From positions 3,410,001 to 3,474,000 of the forward strand of contig NZ_JAGIOI010000001.1 in assembly GCF_017876675.1 (NCBI RefSeq): DNA of 64,000 nt. The letters are read 5' to 3'. The position numbers and the translations under genes were made by a program. The notes under the pieces were generated by a model. That model worked only from the letters and a program-made list of their open reading frames with translations, was not told where the DNA came from and did no database searches. Source of the stretch: Arthrobacter stackebrandtii (GTDB lineage: Bacteria > Actinomycetota > Actinomycetes > Actinomycetales > Micrococcaceae). Below, one piece after another: positions 35,170 to 43,797 of the stretch (position 1 is the first letter of the stretch; each line of letters opens with the position of its first letter).

Positions 35170-36285
35170 ATGAAGATCGCCATCATCGGAGCCGGCATCG
35201 GCGGACTCACGGCAGCCCTGGGCCTGCAGCGCGACGGGCACCGGGTGCGGCTCTTCGAACGACAGCCCGAGCTACAGGGCATCGGCGCCGGGCTCTCACT
35301 GTTTGGCAATTCGTTCGCAGCGCTGGATGCGATCGGCCTGGGCGAGACCGTCCGCGGGGCGTCCGGCACGGAAGCCGCCGTCTTCAAGGGAGGCCAGCGT
35401 GCGCCGTCGGGGGAGTGGCTGGTGGTCCTGCCGCCGGCGGCAACGGCCACGCTGCGCGCGGCGCACCGGGCGGAGCTGCACCGTGCGCTCGTGTCCGCAC
35501 TGGAACCGGGGACCCTCCGCCTGGGCGCCGATGCGTCGGTGTCCCCGGACGGGGCGCCGCGGATCACGGTCAACGGCCGCACGGAATCGTTTGACCGGGC
35601 CATCGCCGCCGACGGCATCAACAGCCGGGCCCGCCGCACCCTGGGGATCGACCCCGGCCTGCGCTATGCCGGGTACACGGCCTGGCGCGGCGTCACGGAC
35701 GGGCCGTTCGATCTTGGCGGGGTGGCGGGCGAGACGTGGGGGCGCGGGCACCGATTCGGCATGCTGCCGCTTCCCGGAGGCCGGGCCTACTGGTTCGCCA
35801 CCGCAACGGTGCCCCCTCTGGAACCGCCGGGTGACAGCCACGAGGAGCTGCTGCGGCGCTTTGGCGGCTGGCACCGGCCCGTGGCCGAGCTGCTGGAGGC
35901 CACATCGCCGGCTGCGGTGCTGCGCCACGACATCAACGACCTGGCCGCTCCGCTGCCCTCGTTCGGGCGCGGACAGACCTTGCTGCTGGGGGATGCCGCC
36001 CACGCCATGACGCCCGATCTTGGCCAGGGGGCCGGGCAGGCGGTTGAGGACGCGGTGGCCGTTGTCCTGCTGGCCCGGGCCGGCAGGCTGGGCCTGGACG
36101 CCTATGACCATGCACGACGGCGGCGCTCACAGCTGGTGGCCCGGCGATCGCGGGCCATGGGAAGGGTTGGGCAGCTGTCCTCGCCCGTTGCGGCCGGGCT
36201 GCGGGATGCGGCGCTCCGGCTGGTTCCCGGCGGCATGGTGGGGGCGGCGGCCATGAAATTCCAGCGCTGGGAACATCCCCGGTAG
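35170..36285 (+). CDS. FAD-dependent aromatic-type monooxygenase (PHBH fold)
   Basis: A 371-residue group A flavoprotein monooxygenase. The FAD motif is IAIIGAGIGGLTAALGLQRDGH. The DG motif lies in AIAADGINSRARRTLGI, and the GD motif LLGDAAHAMTPDLGQGAGQAVEDA binds the ribityl chain. This set identifies NAD(P)H-dependent hydroxylases of aromatic or polyketide-like substrates; the substrate is not predictable. Good ribosome site AAGGAAAG before ATG. Single gene, closed by the terminator at 36368. Confidence 0.9.
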   Translation: MKIAIIGAGIGGLTAALGLQRDGHRVRLFERQPELQGIGAGLSLFGNSFAALDAIGLGETVRGASGTEAAVFKGGQRAPSGEWLVVLPPAATATLRAAHRAELHRALVSALEPGTLRLGADASVSPDGAPRITVNGRTESFDRAIAADGINSRARRTLGIDPGLRYAGYTAWRGVTDGPFDLGGVAGETWGRGHRFGMLPLPGGRAYWFATATVPPLEPPGDSHEELLRRFGGWHRPVAELLEATSPAAVLRHDINDLAAPLPSFGRGQTLLLGDAAHAMTPDLGQGAGQAVEDAVAVVLLARAGRLGLDAYDHARRRRSQLVARRSRAMGRVGQLSSPVAAGLRDAALRLVPGGMVGAAAMKFQRWEHPR

Positions 36286-36367
36286 TGCGGGCCGCGCAGG
36301 TGCGGCGGGGCCGGGGCGTGCGGGACGGGCCGGGGGCCCTGGCATTGTGTCCGGGCTTAAAGACAGG

Positions 36368-36397
36368 TGCCGCCGCCGGGAAAGTCCGGCGGCGGCA
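36368..36397. terminator. Convergent terminator
   Basis: TGCCGCCGCCGG (36368-36379) and CCGGCGGCGGCA (36386-36397) form a perfect 12-bp stem with loop GAAAGT between two convergent genes. Confidence 0.75.
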
Positions 36398-36437
36398 TCC
36401 GTTTCGCCCGCGAACGGGCGACACCGCTAGAAGTGAT

Positions 36438-36854
36438 TTAGCACTTCAGGTCGGCGTTGAGCTCAGACTGGGCAGATGCCAGCTTCGAGACGTTGCCGGT
36501 CAGCGCGTCCTTGGCCTCGGGGATGGTCATGTCCTTGTCGAGGCCGGTGACGGCCTTGTCCAGACCTTCCCACGCGGCGTCCAGGGCGTCGACGCGGTCC
36601 TGGCTGACCTCGTCCAGGTTCTTGTTCAGTTCCTCGTAGGCCGAGGCGGCCTTGTCACGGGCGTCCCGGATGTCGCCGATCGTCGAGCCGGAGGTCAGAG
36701 CAGTGTTGACGTCGCCCACGGCATTGACGAACGTGGTGTAGGAATCACAGGCGGAGGTGGTGTTTTCCTCCGGGGTGGAGCTGCAGGCTGCCATGGAAGT
36801 GCCGAGAATGGCGGCCAGGGCCAGGGATGCAAACATTTTGGTGGTCTTGCGCAT
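36438..36854 (-). CDS. Small lipoprotein
   Basis: A 138-residue exported lipoprotein. The signal peptide MRKTTKMFASLALAAILG ends in the lipobox SMAAC, with Cys24 as the lipidated residue. The mature part is a helical bundle-like sequence (YEELNKNLDEVSQDRVDALD) with two further cysteines (Cys36 and the C-terminal Cys138) that may form a disulfide. AGGAG precedes the ATG. Function unknown. The minus-strand frame stays open upstream to 37463, but the signal peptide and ribosome site set the start here. Confidence 0.85.
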   Translation of the reverse strand: MRKTTKMFASLALAAILGTSMAACSSTPEENTTSACDSYTTFVNAVGDVNTALTSGSTIGDIRDARDKAASAYEELNKNLDEVSQDRVDALDAAWEGLDKAVTGLDKDMTIPEAKDALTGNVSKLASAQSELNADLKC

Positions 36855-37501
36855 AGTTCTCCTACTTGTTGGGCTGCGTGGCGGGTCCACGCGGCCTGGT
36901 GGTTCCGTGGCGGGAGTGCCACGGGAAGGCTGGCTGCCGGGCAGCTTCGCCTTGGCTTGGCCAAACTTTGGGGCACCGAGTGGGCCCTGCTGTTTCAGCG
37001 GTCCGAACGGCGGCAGGGCCCTACGGCTCCGCCAGGCCAGTCCCATACTTTCGCAAGGGGTGCCCGCTTGCATCATCCATAATTGGTCAACTGCGGCGCC
37101 GCCACAGCCGGGGCAAGCTGAATTCCGCGGCTTCCTGCGGCAGGACGCGTGTCCGCAGCGCGGGCAATGGAGTCCTCCACGCGCCGTTGCGCGCGTCACA
37201 TTTCCGACACATTCGACTCCAGGGCCCTTGGGGCGACGGCGGGGTGCCGGCCGCGCCGGATTTCCCGTTCCTGCGCCCGGTTGTTGCCCAACGGTGCACA
37301 ACCCGAACAATGCCATGCCGAGGCAAGCCGCCCGGCTGGTTCGTGAGGCGTAAGCGCGCTGTTCTGCGCATGGTTTGGTGCCGGCATGACGCAGAACAGT
37401 GTTGTGCGTCGGGCCAACGCGGAACGCTGCGCAGAACAGTGCACTTGTGCTCCGGACTGCCATGCCCGACGGCGGCCAACCCGCCTGGGGCGGGCCGGGC
37501 G
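36855..37501. other. Gene-free interval with palindrome half-sites
   Basis: About 650 bp between the lipoprotein and a hydrolase gene hold no convincing gene. The minus strand has a short CPRCGH/CPGCGG pair (about 37090-37155) that could be a zinc-ribbon remnant. Between 37359 and 37439 are one CTGTTCTGCGCA and two copies of GCAGAACAG (37391, 37431), the half-sites of the palindrome at 33606. Arranged as inverted pairs, they look like a second copy of the same intergenic element. Confidence 0.55.
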
Positions 37502-38479
37502 CTACGCGAGTGTGGTCCGCAGCCAGCCGATGATGGCTGCCGCGCTTTCGGGGTCCAGACGCGTGCCCGGCTCGTTGTAGCCGTTGCCGGGGGAGGCAGC
37601 CACCTCGGCGCGCGTGCGGACGTCCTCCTTGAACACGTGGTTGGCACGAGGCGGGAAAACGAAGGTCACGTTGGGCCGTCCGGATGCAGCCTGCTGGAGG
37701 GGACCGCCGTCGTCCTTCTGGTCAATCTGCACATCCCTGCCGCCAATCAGGACCAGGGCGGGGGTGCCAATGCTGCCAAGGGTGTCGCGGGCGGAGACCC
37801 TCCACAGCTCGCGGGCAAAGGGAAGGTTGGCGGGCGTGTCAAAGCTGCTGAGCACCTGCCGGACGCTTTCGGGCAGTGCGGGGTCCGGGTCCATGGGCTC
37901 CCCGGCGGCGTACCGTGCCGTCGCCTCCTCCACGAGCTGCATCATCTCATTCCCGCCCGGGACGGCGGCGGACTGGAGCCGCAGCTGGGCCAGCAGCACA
38001 TCCTGGATGGGGCGGCCCGGAGGGGCTGCGAGCACGGCGGCCTTGAACGGAAACTCGTGCGTCCCGGCCGCGTAATTGAGCACGTGCAGGGTGCCTTCGC
38101 AGTTTCCGAAGCCTGCGATCCTGGCCGGGTCCATGAAGTCCAGGCGGGCCAGCACGGCGGTTGCCGCGGACAATTCGTCCAGGTGGGACTGCATGCTCAT
38201 CCGGCCGAAGAGCTTTGGCAGGTTATCCATGGCGTGCGGCCCGGATGCGCGTTTGTCGTAGCGGATGCTGGCGAAGCCGGCGTTGGCCAGCTCCTCGGCG
38301 AAGAGCCGCCCGCTGCCGTTGGTGCCGGGCAGCATCGGCGAGCACCAATCCCTGTCCGTGGGCCCGCTGCCGGCCACCAGGACCACGCCCGGGAAGGGGC
38401 CGGCGCCGTCCGGCTTGATGGCGGTGCCTTCCATGGTGATGCCGTCAAGCTGCCACGTCAGGTCCGTTGAAGTCGCCAT
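37502..38479 (-). CDS. Alpha/beta hydrolase with cysteine at the nucleophile elbow
   Basis: A 325-residue hydrolase starting MATSTDLTWQLDGI. The oxyanion loop VVLVAGSGPTDRDW and RYDKRASG are typical of the peptidase-S9/esterase-like group (YfjE/EstD type). The elbow that normally reads GHSEGG is here GNCEGT, putting Cys where Ser is expected, as in dienelactone hydrolases. The acid (LIGGRDVQID) and His (RANHVFKED) are in place. So the protein is probably active, with a changed nucleophile. Substrate unknown. Confidence 0.85.
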   Translation of the reverse strand: MATSTDLTWQLDGITMEGTAIKPDGAGPFPGVVLVAGSGPTDRDWCSPMLPGTNGSGRLFAEELANAGFASIRYDKRASGPHAMDNLPKLFGRMSMQSHLDELSAATAVLARLDFMDPARIAGFGNCEGTLHVLNYAAGTHEFPFKAAVLAAPPGRPIQDVLLAQLRLQSAAVPGGNEMMQLVEEATARYAAGEPMDPDPALPESVRQVLSSFDTPANLPFARELWRVSARDTLGSIGTPALVLIGGRDVQIDQKDDGGPLQQAASGRPNVTFVFPPRANHVFKEDVRTRAEVAASPGNGYNEPGTRLDPESAAAIIGWLRTTLA

Positions 38480-38567
38480 GCCGCCACTCTCACAGCCAAC
38501 ACACTGCCGGGCAACCCCCGGACGCCGGTTAAGATGGTGGATCTGAACACAACGGGATGGGCGGGGC

Positions 38568-39128
38568 ATGGAATATTCGGCATCACAAGCGGCTGGGGCC
38601 GGCCTGGGTTTTCGGGCCTTCGAACCCGCCGACATCCCGGCCGTCCATGAGTATGCCTCGGACCCGGAAGTCTGCCGCTGGTCCACGTGGGGCCCCAACA
38701 CCCTGGAGCAGACCGCCGCCTTTGTCGAGGCGGCGGTGCGGGGGAGCCTTGAGGGAAGCCCGACGGCGTTCACCCTCGCCGCCGTCGTGGACGGGCGGGC
38801 CATCGGGTCGGTGTCCGTGTGGACCACCGACATCCAGGACCGCAACGGCGAGCTGGGCTACACCTTCCACCGCGCACACTGGGGCAGGGGCTACGCGACG
38901 GAGGCCGTCGGGCACCTGCTGCACCTGGGGTTCGATGCCCTGGGGCTTGAGCGGATCAGCGCCACCTGCCATCCGGGCAACGCCGGGTCGATCCGCGTCC
39001 TGGAAAAGAGCGGTTTCAGCCGTGAAGGGTTGTTGCGTTCCCACCGCCTCGTCAACGGCGTGCGCCGCGACTCCGTGCTGTTTGCAAAGCTGCGCGCGGA
39101 GCATGGCCACCATCGGCACCAGGAGTGA
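38568..39128 (+). CDS. GNAT acetyltransferase, RimJ/RimL-like
   Basis: A 186-residue N-acetyltransferase. It begins LGFRAFEPADIPAVHEYASDPEV; the acetyl-CoA motif A is GYTFHRAHWGRGYATEAVGHLL, and NAGSIRVLEKSGFSREG forms motif B. These match RimJ/RimL and related amino-group acetyltransferases. The acceptor is unknown. Divergent from the hydrolase at 37502 across 88 bp. Confidence 0.88.
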   Translation: MEYSASQAAGAGLGFRAFEPADIPAVHEYASDPEVCRWSTWGPNTLEQTAAFVEAAVRGSLEGSPTAFTLAAVVDGRAIGSVSVWTTDIQDRNGELGYTFHRAHWGRGYATEAVGHLLHLGFDALGLERISATCHPGNAGSIRVLEKSGFSREGLLRSHRLVNGVRRDSVLFAKLRAEHGHHRHQE

Positions 39129-39180
39129 CCGGAGTTCCCGGGTTCCGTCCCCGTGGGCAGCCGGGCGGTAGCCTGATCCC

Positions 39181-39708
39181 ATGGACACCGTGCTGATGGA
39201 CCTGGTCGTGTACACCGACTATGGGCAGTTCGACCTCGTCTGGGCTGAGGGAGGCGGTTTCGACGGCAACTTCGACCGCAACTTCACCGGCCAGGTCAAT
39301 GGCCTGGTTGGCGCAGCTGCCCCGGACGGCGTGTACCTCAACCTTGCCCGCCGTTCAGGCGGATCCAGTGTGCGAATCGTGCTGGTTGATGTCCCGCCCG
39401 GTATCGGCGGTCCGCTGTGGGAAGACATCGTGGAGGTGTCCACTTCCATCCCCGCCGGGCAAGCGCTGCACTGGTGGGGGTGGGCCGGCATGTCCGGGGG
39501 AGTCCTGGCAGGCCTGGAACCTGGCAGCTACCGGTTGCGGGCCAGCGCCCGGGGACGCGACACGGGCCGGGACGATGATTATTCGGACCGTGTCCTCGAC
39601 TTCTACCTGCTGGAAATGTGGCCTGCCGCGTGGCAGCCGGACGCGATTTTGCGTGTAGGCAGCGATGATGCCAAGTATTGGCACCGGGAAGTGGGCGGCC
39701 GCCGCTAG
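39181..39708 (+). CDS. Uncharacterised protein
   Basis: A 175-residue soluble protein starting MDTVLMDLVVYTDYGQFDL. It is beta-rich and aromatic-rich (ALHWWGWAGM, FYLLEMWPAAWQPD) without signal, membrane segment or cysteine. The overall look recalls small beta-sandwich or immunity-type proteins, but I recognise no family. Codon use is like its neighbours, and it lies 52 bp after the GNAT gene. Confidence 0.65.
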   Translation: MDTVLMDLVVYTDYGQFDLVWAEGGGFDGNFDRNFTGQVNGLVGAAAPDGVYLNLARRSGGSSVRIVLVDVPPGIGGPLWEDIVEVSTSIPAGQALHWWGWAGMSGGVLAGLEPGSYRLRASARGRDTGRDDDYSDRVLDFYLLEMWPAAWQPDAILRVGSDDAKYWHREVGGRR

Positions 39709-39763
39709 CCAGGCCACCTAGAATGCCGCCCCGACACTTGGTGCAGGTCAACAGCACCACCAG

Positions 39764-40016
39764 GCTCGTATGGAGTGGATCGATGAAACCGGGACAATTG
39801 TCCTGCGCTACTCAGGGGCCATGCGCCACCTGGCCATCGGCCGAGGCCACAAGGGAAAACGCGTCATCGTCCGGATCGCCGACATCACGACCGGCGCGAT
39901 CCCCGCCGAACACACCATAGACCGCAACCAAAACTACCAACCCAAGAAAAAACTGAAGCCCCTTCCCAAAGAAAGAGAGCTTCTGTCAGTGATGTCTCGC
40001 TACATCAGTCAACGAT
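39764..40016 (+). pseudogene. IS481-family transposase, C-terminal remnant
   Basis: The reading WIDETGTIVLRYSGAMRHLAIG followed by TIDRNQNYQPKKK matches the extreme C-terminal part of IS481-type transposases. The catalytic DDE core is gone: the sequence loses sense before about 39764. Just downstream, TGATGTCTCG and CGATGTCTCGACACATC are typical of the terminal region of these elements. It is a 3' stub of an insertion sequence. Confidence 0.75.
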
Positions 40017-40034
40017 GTCTCGACACATCAAAAA

Positions 40035-40073
40035 GTGCCCCGGGCGGGAATTGAACCCACGACCAAGAGACTC
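40035..40073 (-). other. 3' half of a tRNA, probable attachment site
   Basis: On the minus strand the segment reads as a T stem-loop (CGTGGGTTCAATTCCCGCC) and a 3' acceptor strand (CCGGGGCA), but there is no matching 5' acceptor (GCCCCGG), D arm or anticodon arm upstream. tRNA 3' ends are standard integration targets for mobile elements, and the IS481 stub is 20 bp away. The isoacceptor cannot be named. 40080-40280 beyond it is AT-richer and holds no gene. Confidence 0.65.
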
Positions 40074-40281
40074 TCATTATCTGGATGCTGACGGGTGCCG
40101 CTGGCTATCAAAATTCTTGCAGTTTCCGGAATTTTCGTCTCTTTTTTGGTGACAACGACATGTCAGCAATTGCCGTGGTTTTCGGTTGAATTTGATGGGT
40201 AAAAGATGAGTGGCACTGTTGAGGCATTTGACGTTTTCGGGGCTTGCCCTACAATTCTACGAAAAACAGGTTCATCAGTGG

Positions 40282-40720
40282 TCAGCTGCCCCCAATTTCA
40301 CAGTCATACGGTGCACCCTCAACGGCATTGCAACCAGCGGCGGTCATCAGCCACCGGGTGCATGATCTAGTGAGGAACAGATTTTCTTCACCGAACGTGA
40401 CCAGTGCGCTGCAGCCGAACACTTCGGTCGCGGACGAGGAACGACCCGCCATACTCGCGACAGCCAGTCCCGTATCCTTGAACTCGGTGCGACAGGAGCC
40501 ACTTCCTTTCCTGGCCACGGAATTGGCGGTCACAGGGGACAGAAGTTCACACGCGCCCTCCAGATCGTGGCCGTCAGAGCGGTATGGAAGGCTTGGGCCG
40601 CGCTGACATGGCCTTCGCCCGGGGTGTGCAGCCGGGCATGGCCGCGAGCAGCAGCATAGGCACAAAAAGTCGCCAGGATAGGGTTGGCGTCCAGTACTTG
40701 CGGCAGCCAAGTCGCCGTTG
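40282..40720 (-). pseudogene. Lipoprotein pseudogene (PYDCE-ending family)
   Basis: Minus-strand pieces assemble into a known actinobacterial exported protein. There is a lipoprotein signal with FVPMLLLAAMPGC, then AQAFHTAL, then LEGACELLSPVTANSVA, ALVTFGEENLFLTRS, WLMTAAGC and the ending APYDCEI. The pieces lie in three frames, so at least two frameshifts are present between 40560 and 40680. Function of the family is unknown; it is usually a small secreted protein. Confidence 0.6.
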
Positions 40721-40809
40721 AGGATCGTCCACGTGGGAGATTAGTCTTGACAGCATGATTTGACCGAAAAATAAGGAGTGGAGGTCCTTCGTCCTTCAGA
40801 GAAGGCAAG

Positions 40810-41400
40810 CTATTCCGGTGAGGCTGGGGGCTGGGCCCATGGCTCATTCGTAAGGGAAATTTCCTGGGTCATGTCGTCCAGGAAGCGGATGACCACATCG
40901 CGCTCTGCGGCGCTGAGACGCGCTGCTGCGTGGAACCGCTTGGACTGCTGGCGGCCAACTGTTTCCATGGCTGCTTGGCGGGTCTTGGCGGTAATGGAAA
41001 TGGCCAATGCGCGACGGTCACTGGGATGCGGCTGGCGGATGATGTGGCCTGCGTTTTCCAGCCGGTCAAGCAGTTTGGTGGTGGACGCCGTCGAAATTTT
41101 CAGGTGGCTGGCAATGGCTCCGGGGGTGGCAATGGTCTCGGTGTTGGCCGCGACGATCAAGTAGTGCAGGGCCCGCATGTCAGACTGGTTCAACTTCATG
41201 TACTTCAGCGACGCCTCCGAGAGCTCCTGCTCCGCGGCCCGCAGTCTGCCCAGCGCAGCCATCAGCTCTCCAATGTGCGCCACGTCGGAGGGGTCCATTT
41301 CCGAGCGGTCGACCAATTCACTTTTTGGGTCGGCAGCATCGACATCGTAGACGTTGGGCGGCAATGGTGCAGGGGTTGCCTTGATACTTGCCATGGTCAT
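40810..41400 (-). CDS. MarR-family regulator
   Basis: A 196-residue regulator with an extended, Asp-rich N-terminus (about 50 residues). The winged helix follows: ALHYLIVAANTETIATPGAIA, the recognition segment LKISTASTTKLLDRLENAGHI, and the wing RQPHPSDRRALAISIT. It is divergent from the MMPL gene across about 100 bp with a palindromic site, so it probably represses that transporter in response to a ligand. Its C-terminal 50 residues have a close relative in the fragment at 61154. Confidence 0.9.
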   Translation of the reverse strand: MTMASIKATPAPLPPNVYDVDAADPKSELVDRSEMDPSDVAHIGELMAALGRLRAAEQELSEASLKYMKLNQSDMRALHYLIVAANTETIATPGAIASHLKISTASTTKLLDRLENAGHIIRQPHPSDRRALAISITAKTRQAAMETVGRQQSKRFHAAARLSAAERDVVIRFLDDMTQEISLTNEPWAQPPASPE

Positions 41401-41447
41401 AATTCTATCCTTTGCCCGATATAAAGACCTACCAACGTTGCAAGCTG

Positions 41448-41467
41448 AGTTACTTGCTAGCTAAACT
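41448..41467. promoter_or_regulatory. Candidate MarR operator
   Basis: AGTT...GCTAGC...AACT: a central 6-bp palindrome GCTAGC (41456-41461) flanked by matching outer arms AGTT (41448) and AACT (41464), located between the divergent MarR and MMPL starts and about 35-55 bp before the MMPL ATG. Confidence 0.5.
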
Positions 41468-41501
41468 AGATTAAAATTATGCGGCTACCGGAGAAGAACC
41501 A

Positions 41502-43742
41502 ATGACTAAGACACTGCTGTCGAGCAACGGTGGCACCCGCCACAACAAAGTGGCGGGAAATAACAAAAAGTGGCTGCGGATCCTGCTGCCCGCGTTGATC
41601 ATCATCGTCTGGTTCGCCGGCGGTTCCATCGGTGGACCATATTTTGGCAAGGTCAGTGAAGTTTCATCCAATGACCCAACCGCGTACCTCCCCTCTTCTG
41701 CTGACGCCACCCAGGTACAAAAGTTGCTGGGCGAGTTCCGTGACTCCGATGAGATCCCCGCCGTGGTGGTTTTTTCCAGCACTGCTGCCCTGGACAAGAC
41801 TGATATTGCAGCAGTGTCCCAGGAGATCGCAAAGCTCCCGCAGATCCCCGGCGTCGGAGCCGATCTGTCCCCTGGCATTCCCTCCGAAGACGGCCGGGCA
41901 GTGCAGGCATTTGTTCCGATCCAGGCCGATGCAGACATCGGTGCGGTGGTCACCGCCATTGGCACGTCCCTGCGGGCTGCCGTCACCGACGGGGTAGCGG
42001 TTCATGTCACCGGCCCTGCCGGTTTCACCGCAGATCTCATCGCAGGTTTTTCCGGCATTGACGGGATACTTCTGGGGGTGGCCCTCTTGGCCGTCTTCAT
42101 CATCCTGATCCTCGTCTACCGCTCCCTGCTGCTTCCCGTAGCCGTGCTCGCCACGAGCCTCTTTGCCCTGTGCGTGGCGCTGCTGAGTGTGTGGTGGCTG
42201 GCAAAAGCCGGAATCCTGATCTTGAGCGGGCAGACCCAAGGCATCCTGTTCATTCTGGTGATCGGCGCGGCCACCGACTATTCCCTGCTCTATGTGTCCA
42301 GGTACAGGGAAGAGCTGCGAGTCAGCACGGACAAATGGGCTGCCAGCATGGCGGCCATCCGCAAATCCGCCGAACCCATTGCAGCCTCCGGCGGGACCGT
42401 GATCGCCGGCCTGTTGTGCCTGTTGTTAAGCGATCTGAAATCCAACAGTTCGCTGGGACCGGTTGCCGCAGTCGGCATCTTTTTTGCCATGCTCTCCGCA
42501 CTGAGCCTTTTGCCTGCTCTGTTGTACGCCTTTGGACGGAACGCTTTCTGGCCGCGACGGCCCAAATTTGAGCCCGAGGTGGTAGCCGCAGAGCACGGCG
42601 TACATGCCACAGGCGTCTGGGCCAAACTTGCCCGGATCATCAAGCGCCGCCCGAGGCTGATTTGGATGGCCACAACGGCTATCCTGCTGGTGGGTGCCTT
42701 TGGTGCCACCACGCTCAATGTCAGCGGTGTGCCGCAATCAGATTTGGTGCTGGGCGCCTCGGGGGCACGTGACGGCCAGGCCATTCTCGGCGAACATTTC
42801 CCCGGCGGCACCGGCAGCCCCGTCCTGGTGGTGGTCCCGGCGGCGGAGCTTCAGATGGCAGCAAACGTGATGCTGGTGCAGAACGGCATTGAATCGGTTT
42901 CCGTCATATCTGCGGATGCCCCCAGTGGCGCCGCCACGGTGACAACTCAGGGACTCCAGCCTATGGGCACCCCCGGCGCTGCAGTTCCCAAACCCACTTT
43001 GGTCGCCGGAGACGTCATGCTCCAAGGCACGCTGGAATCCGCTGCTGACTCGGACGCGGCGGCCGGCGTTGTGCGTGAGATCAGGGCGAGCCTGGCCGGC
43101 ACTGTGCCTGATGCCCTGGTCGGCGGGGTCACGGCAACCGCGGTTGACACCAATGACGCATCGATCCATGACCGCAACCTCATCATTCCCGTGGTTCTTG
43201 TGGTGATTCTGCTCATCCTCATGATGCTGCTGCGTTCCATCCTGGCCCCGGTGCTGCTGGTCATGACCACGGTCCTCTCCTTCGGCACGGCGCTGGGAGT
43301 TGCGGCCTTCTTCTTCAACCACATCTTCGACTTCCCCGGCGCAGACCCGGCCGTTCCACTGTTCGGGTTCATCTTCCTGGTGGCCTTGGGGATTGACTAC
43401 AACATCTTCCTCATGACCCGTGTGCGCGAAGAATCGGTCAAACATGGCACGCGTGAAGGGATTGTCCGGGGGCTGGTGATCACCGGTGGGGTGATCACCT
43501 CGGCCGGGCTGGTTTTGGCCGCCACCTTCTCCGCCCTGGGCGTGATCCCCATCCTGTTCCTGGCGCAGATCGCATTCATCGTGGCCTTCGGGGTCTTGCT
43601 GGACACCTTCATCGTGCGGTCGCTGCTGGTTCCTGCACTCAGTTACGACATCGGAAAAACCATCTGGTGGCCGTCGAAATTATCCGGCGCATCGGAGGGC
43701 GAAAGCGGTGACATGGCACCCTCAGCGCACCACCACAGTTAG
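41502..43742 (+). CDS. MMPL/RND-family transporter
   Basis: A 746-residue RND-type exporter with two repeats of one plus five membrane helices. An N-terminal helix IIIVWFAGGSIGG is followed by a periplasm-like loop. The first half carries the proton-relay block GAATDYSLLYVSRYREEL and the second half ALGIDYNIFLMTRVREE. The Asp-Tyr pairs are those used for proton coupling in MmpL proteins. Candidate cargo is lipid or a toxic amphiphile; carotenoid or membrane stress would fit the context but is inference. The ATG has GGAGAAG upstream. Controlled probably by the divergent MarR protein. Confidence 0.92.
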   Translation: MTKTLLSSNGGTRHNKVAGNNKKWLRILLPALIIIVWFAGGSIGGPYFGKVSEVSSNDPTAYLPSSADATQVQKLLGEFRDSDEIPAVVVFSSTAALDKTDIAAVSQEIAKLPQIPGVGADLSPGIPSEDGRAVQAFVPIQADADIGAVVTAIGTSLRAAVTDGVAVHVTGPAGFTADLIAGFSGIDGILLGVALLAVFIILILVYRSLLLPVAVLATSLFALCVALLSVWWLAKAGILILSGQTQGILFILVIGAATDYSLLYVSRYREELRVSTDKWAASMAAIRKSAEPIAASGGTVIAGLLCLLLSDLKSNSSLGPVAAVGIFFAMLSALSLLPALLYAFGRNAFWPRRPKFEPEVVAAEHGVHATGVWAKLARIIKRRPRLIWMATTAILLVGAFGATTLNVSGVPQSDLVLGASGARDGQAILGEHFPGGTGSPVLVVVPAAELQMAANVMLVQNGIESVSVISADAPSGAATVTTQGLQPMGTPGAAVPKPTLVAGDVMLQGTLESAADSDAAAGVVREIRASLAGTVPDALVGGVTATAVDTNDASIHDRNLIIPVVLVVILLILMMLLRSILAPVLLVMTTVLSFGTALGVAAFFFNHIFDFPGADPAVPLFGFIFLVALGIDYNIFLMTRVREESVKHGTREGIVRGLVITGGVITSAGLVLAATFSALGVIPILFLAQIAFIVAFGVLLDTFIVRSLLVPALSYDIGKTIWWPSKLSGASEGESGDMAPSAHHHS

Positions 43743-43751
43743 TCTTTCGCT

Positions 43752-43797
43752 GCCCGAACCGGCGGTGCCTTCAGTGTTGGGCATCGCCGGTTCGGGC
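43752..43797. terminator. Long convergent terminator between MMPL and phr
   Basis: GCCCGAACCGGCGGTGC (43752-43768) and its complement (43781-43797) form a 17-bp stem with one mismatch and a 12-base loop. The arm on the right lies inside the last codons of phr. It should stop transcription from both the MMPL gene and the carotenoid operon. Confidence 0.8.

Noticed and set aside
36438-37463. 341-residue frame fusing CPxC ribbons to the lipoprotein
   Set aside because: A proper signal peptide, lipobox and AGGAG site place the start at 36854. The upstream part has poor coding character, so the fusion is chance.
40244-40606. 120-codon plus-strand frame
   Set aside because: The opposite strand carries recognisable lipoprotein pieces over the same bases, so the plus frame is a shadow.
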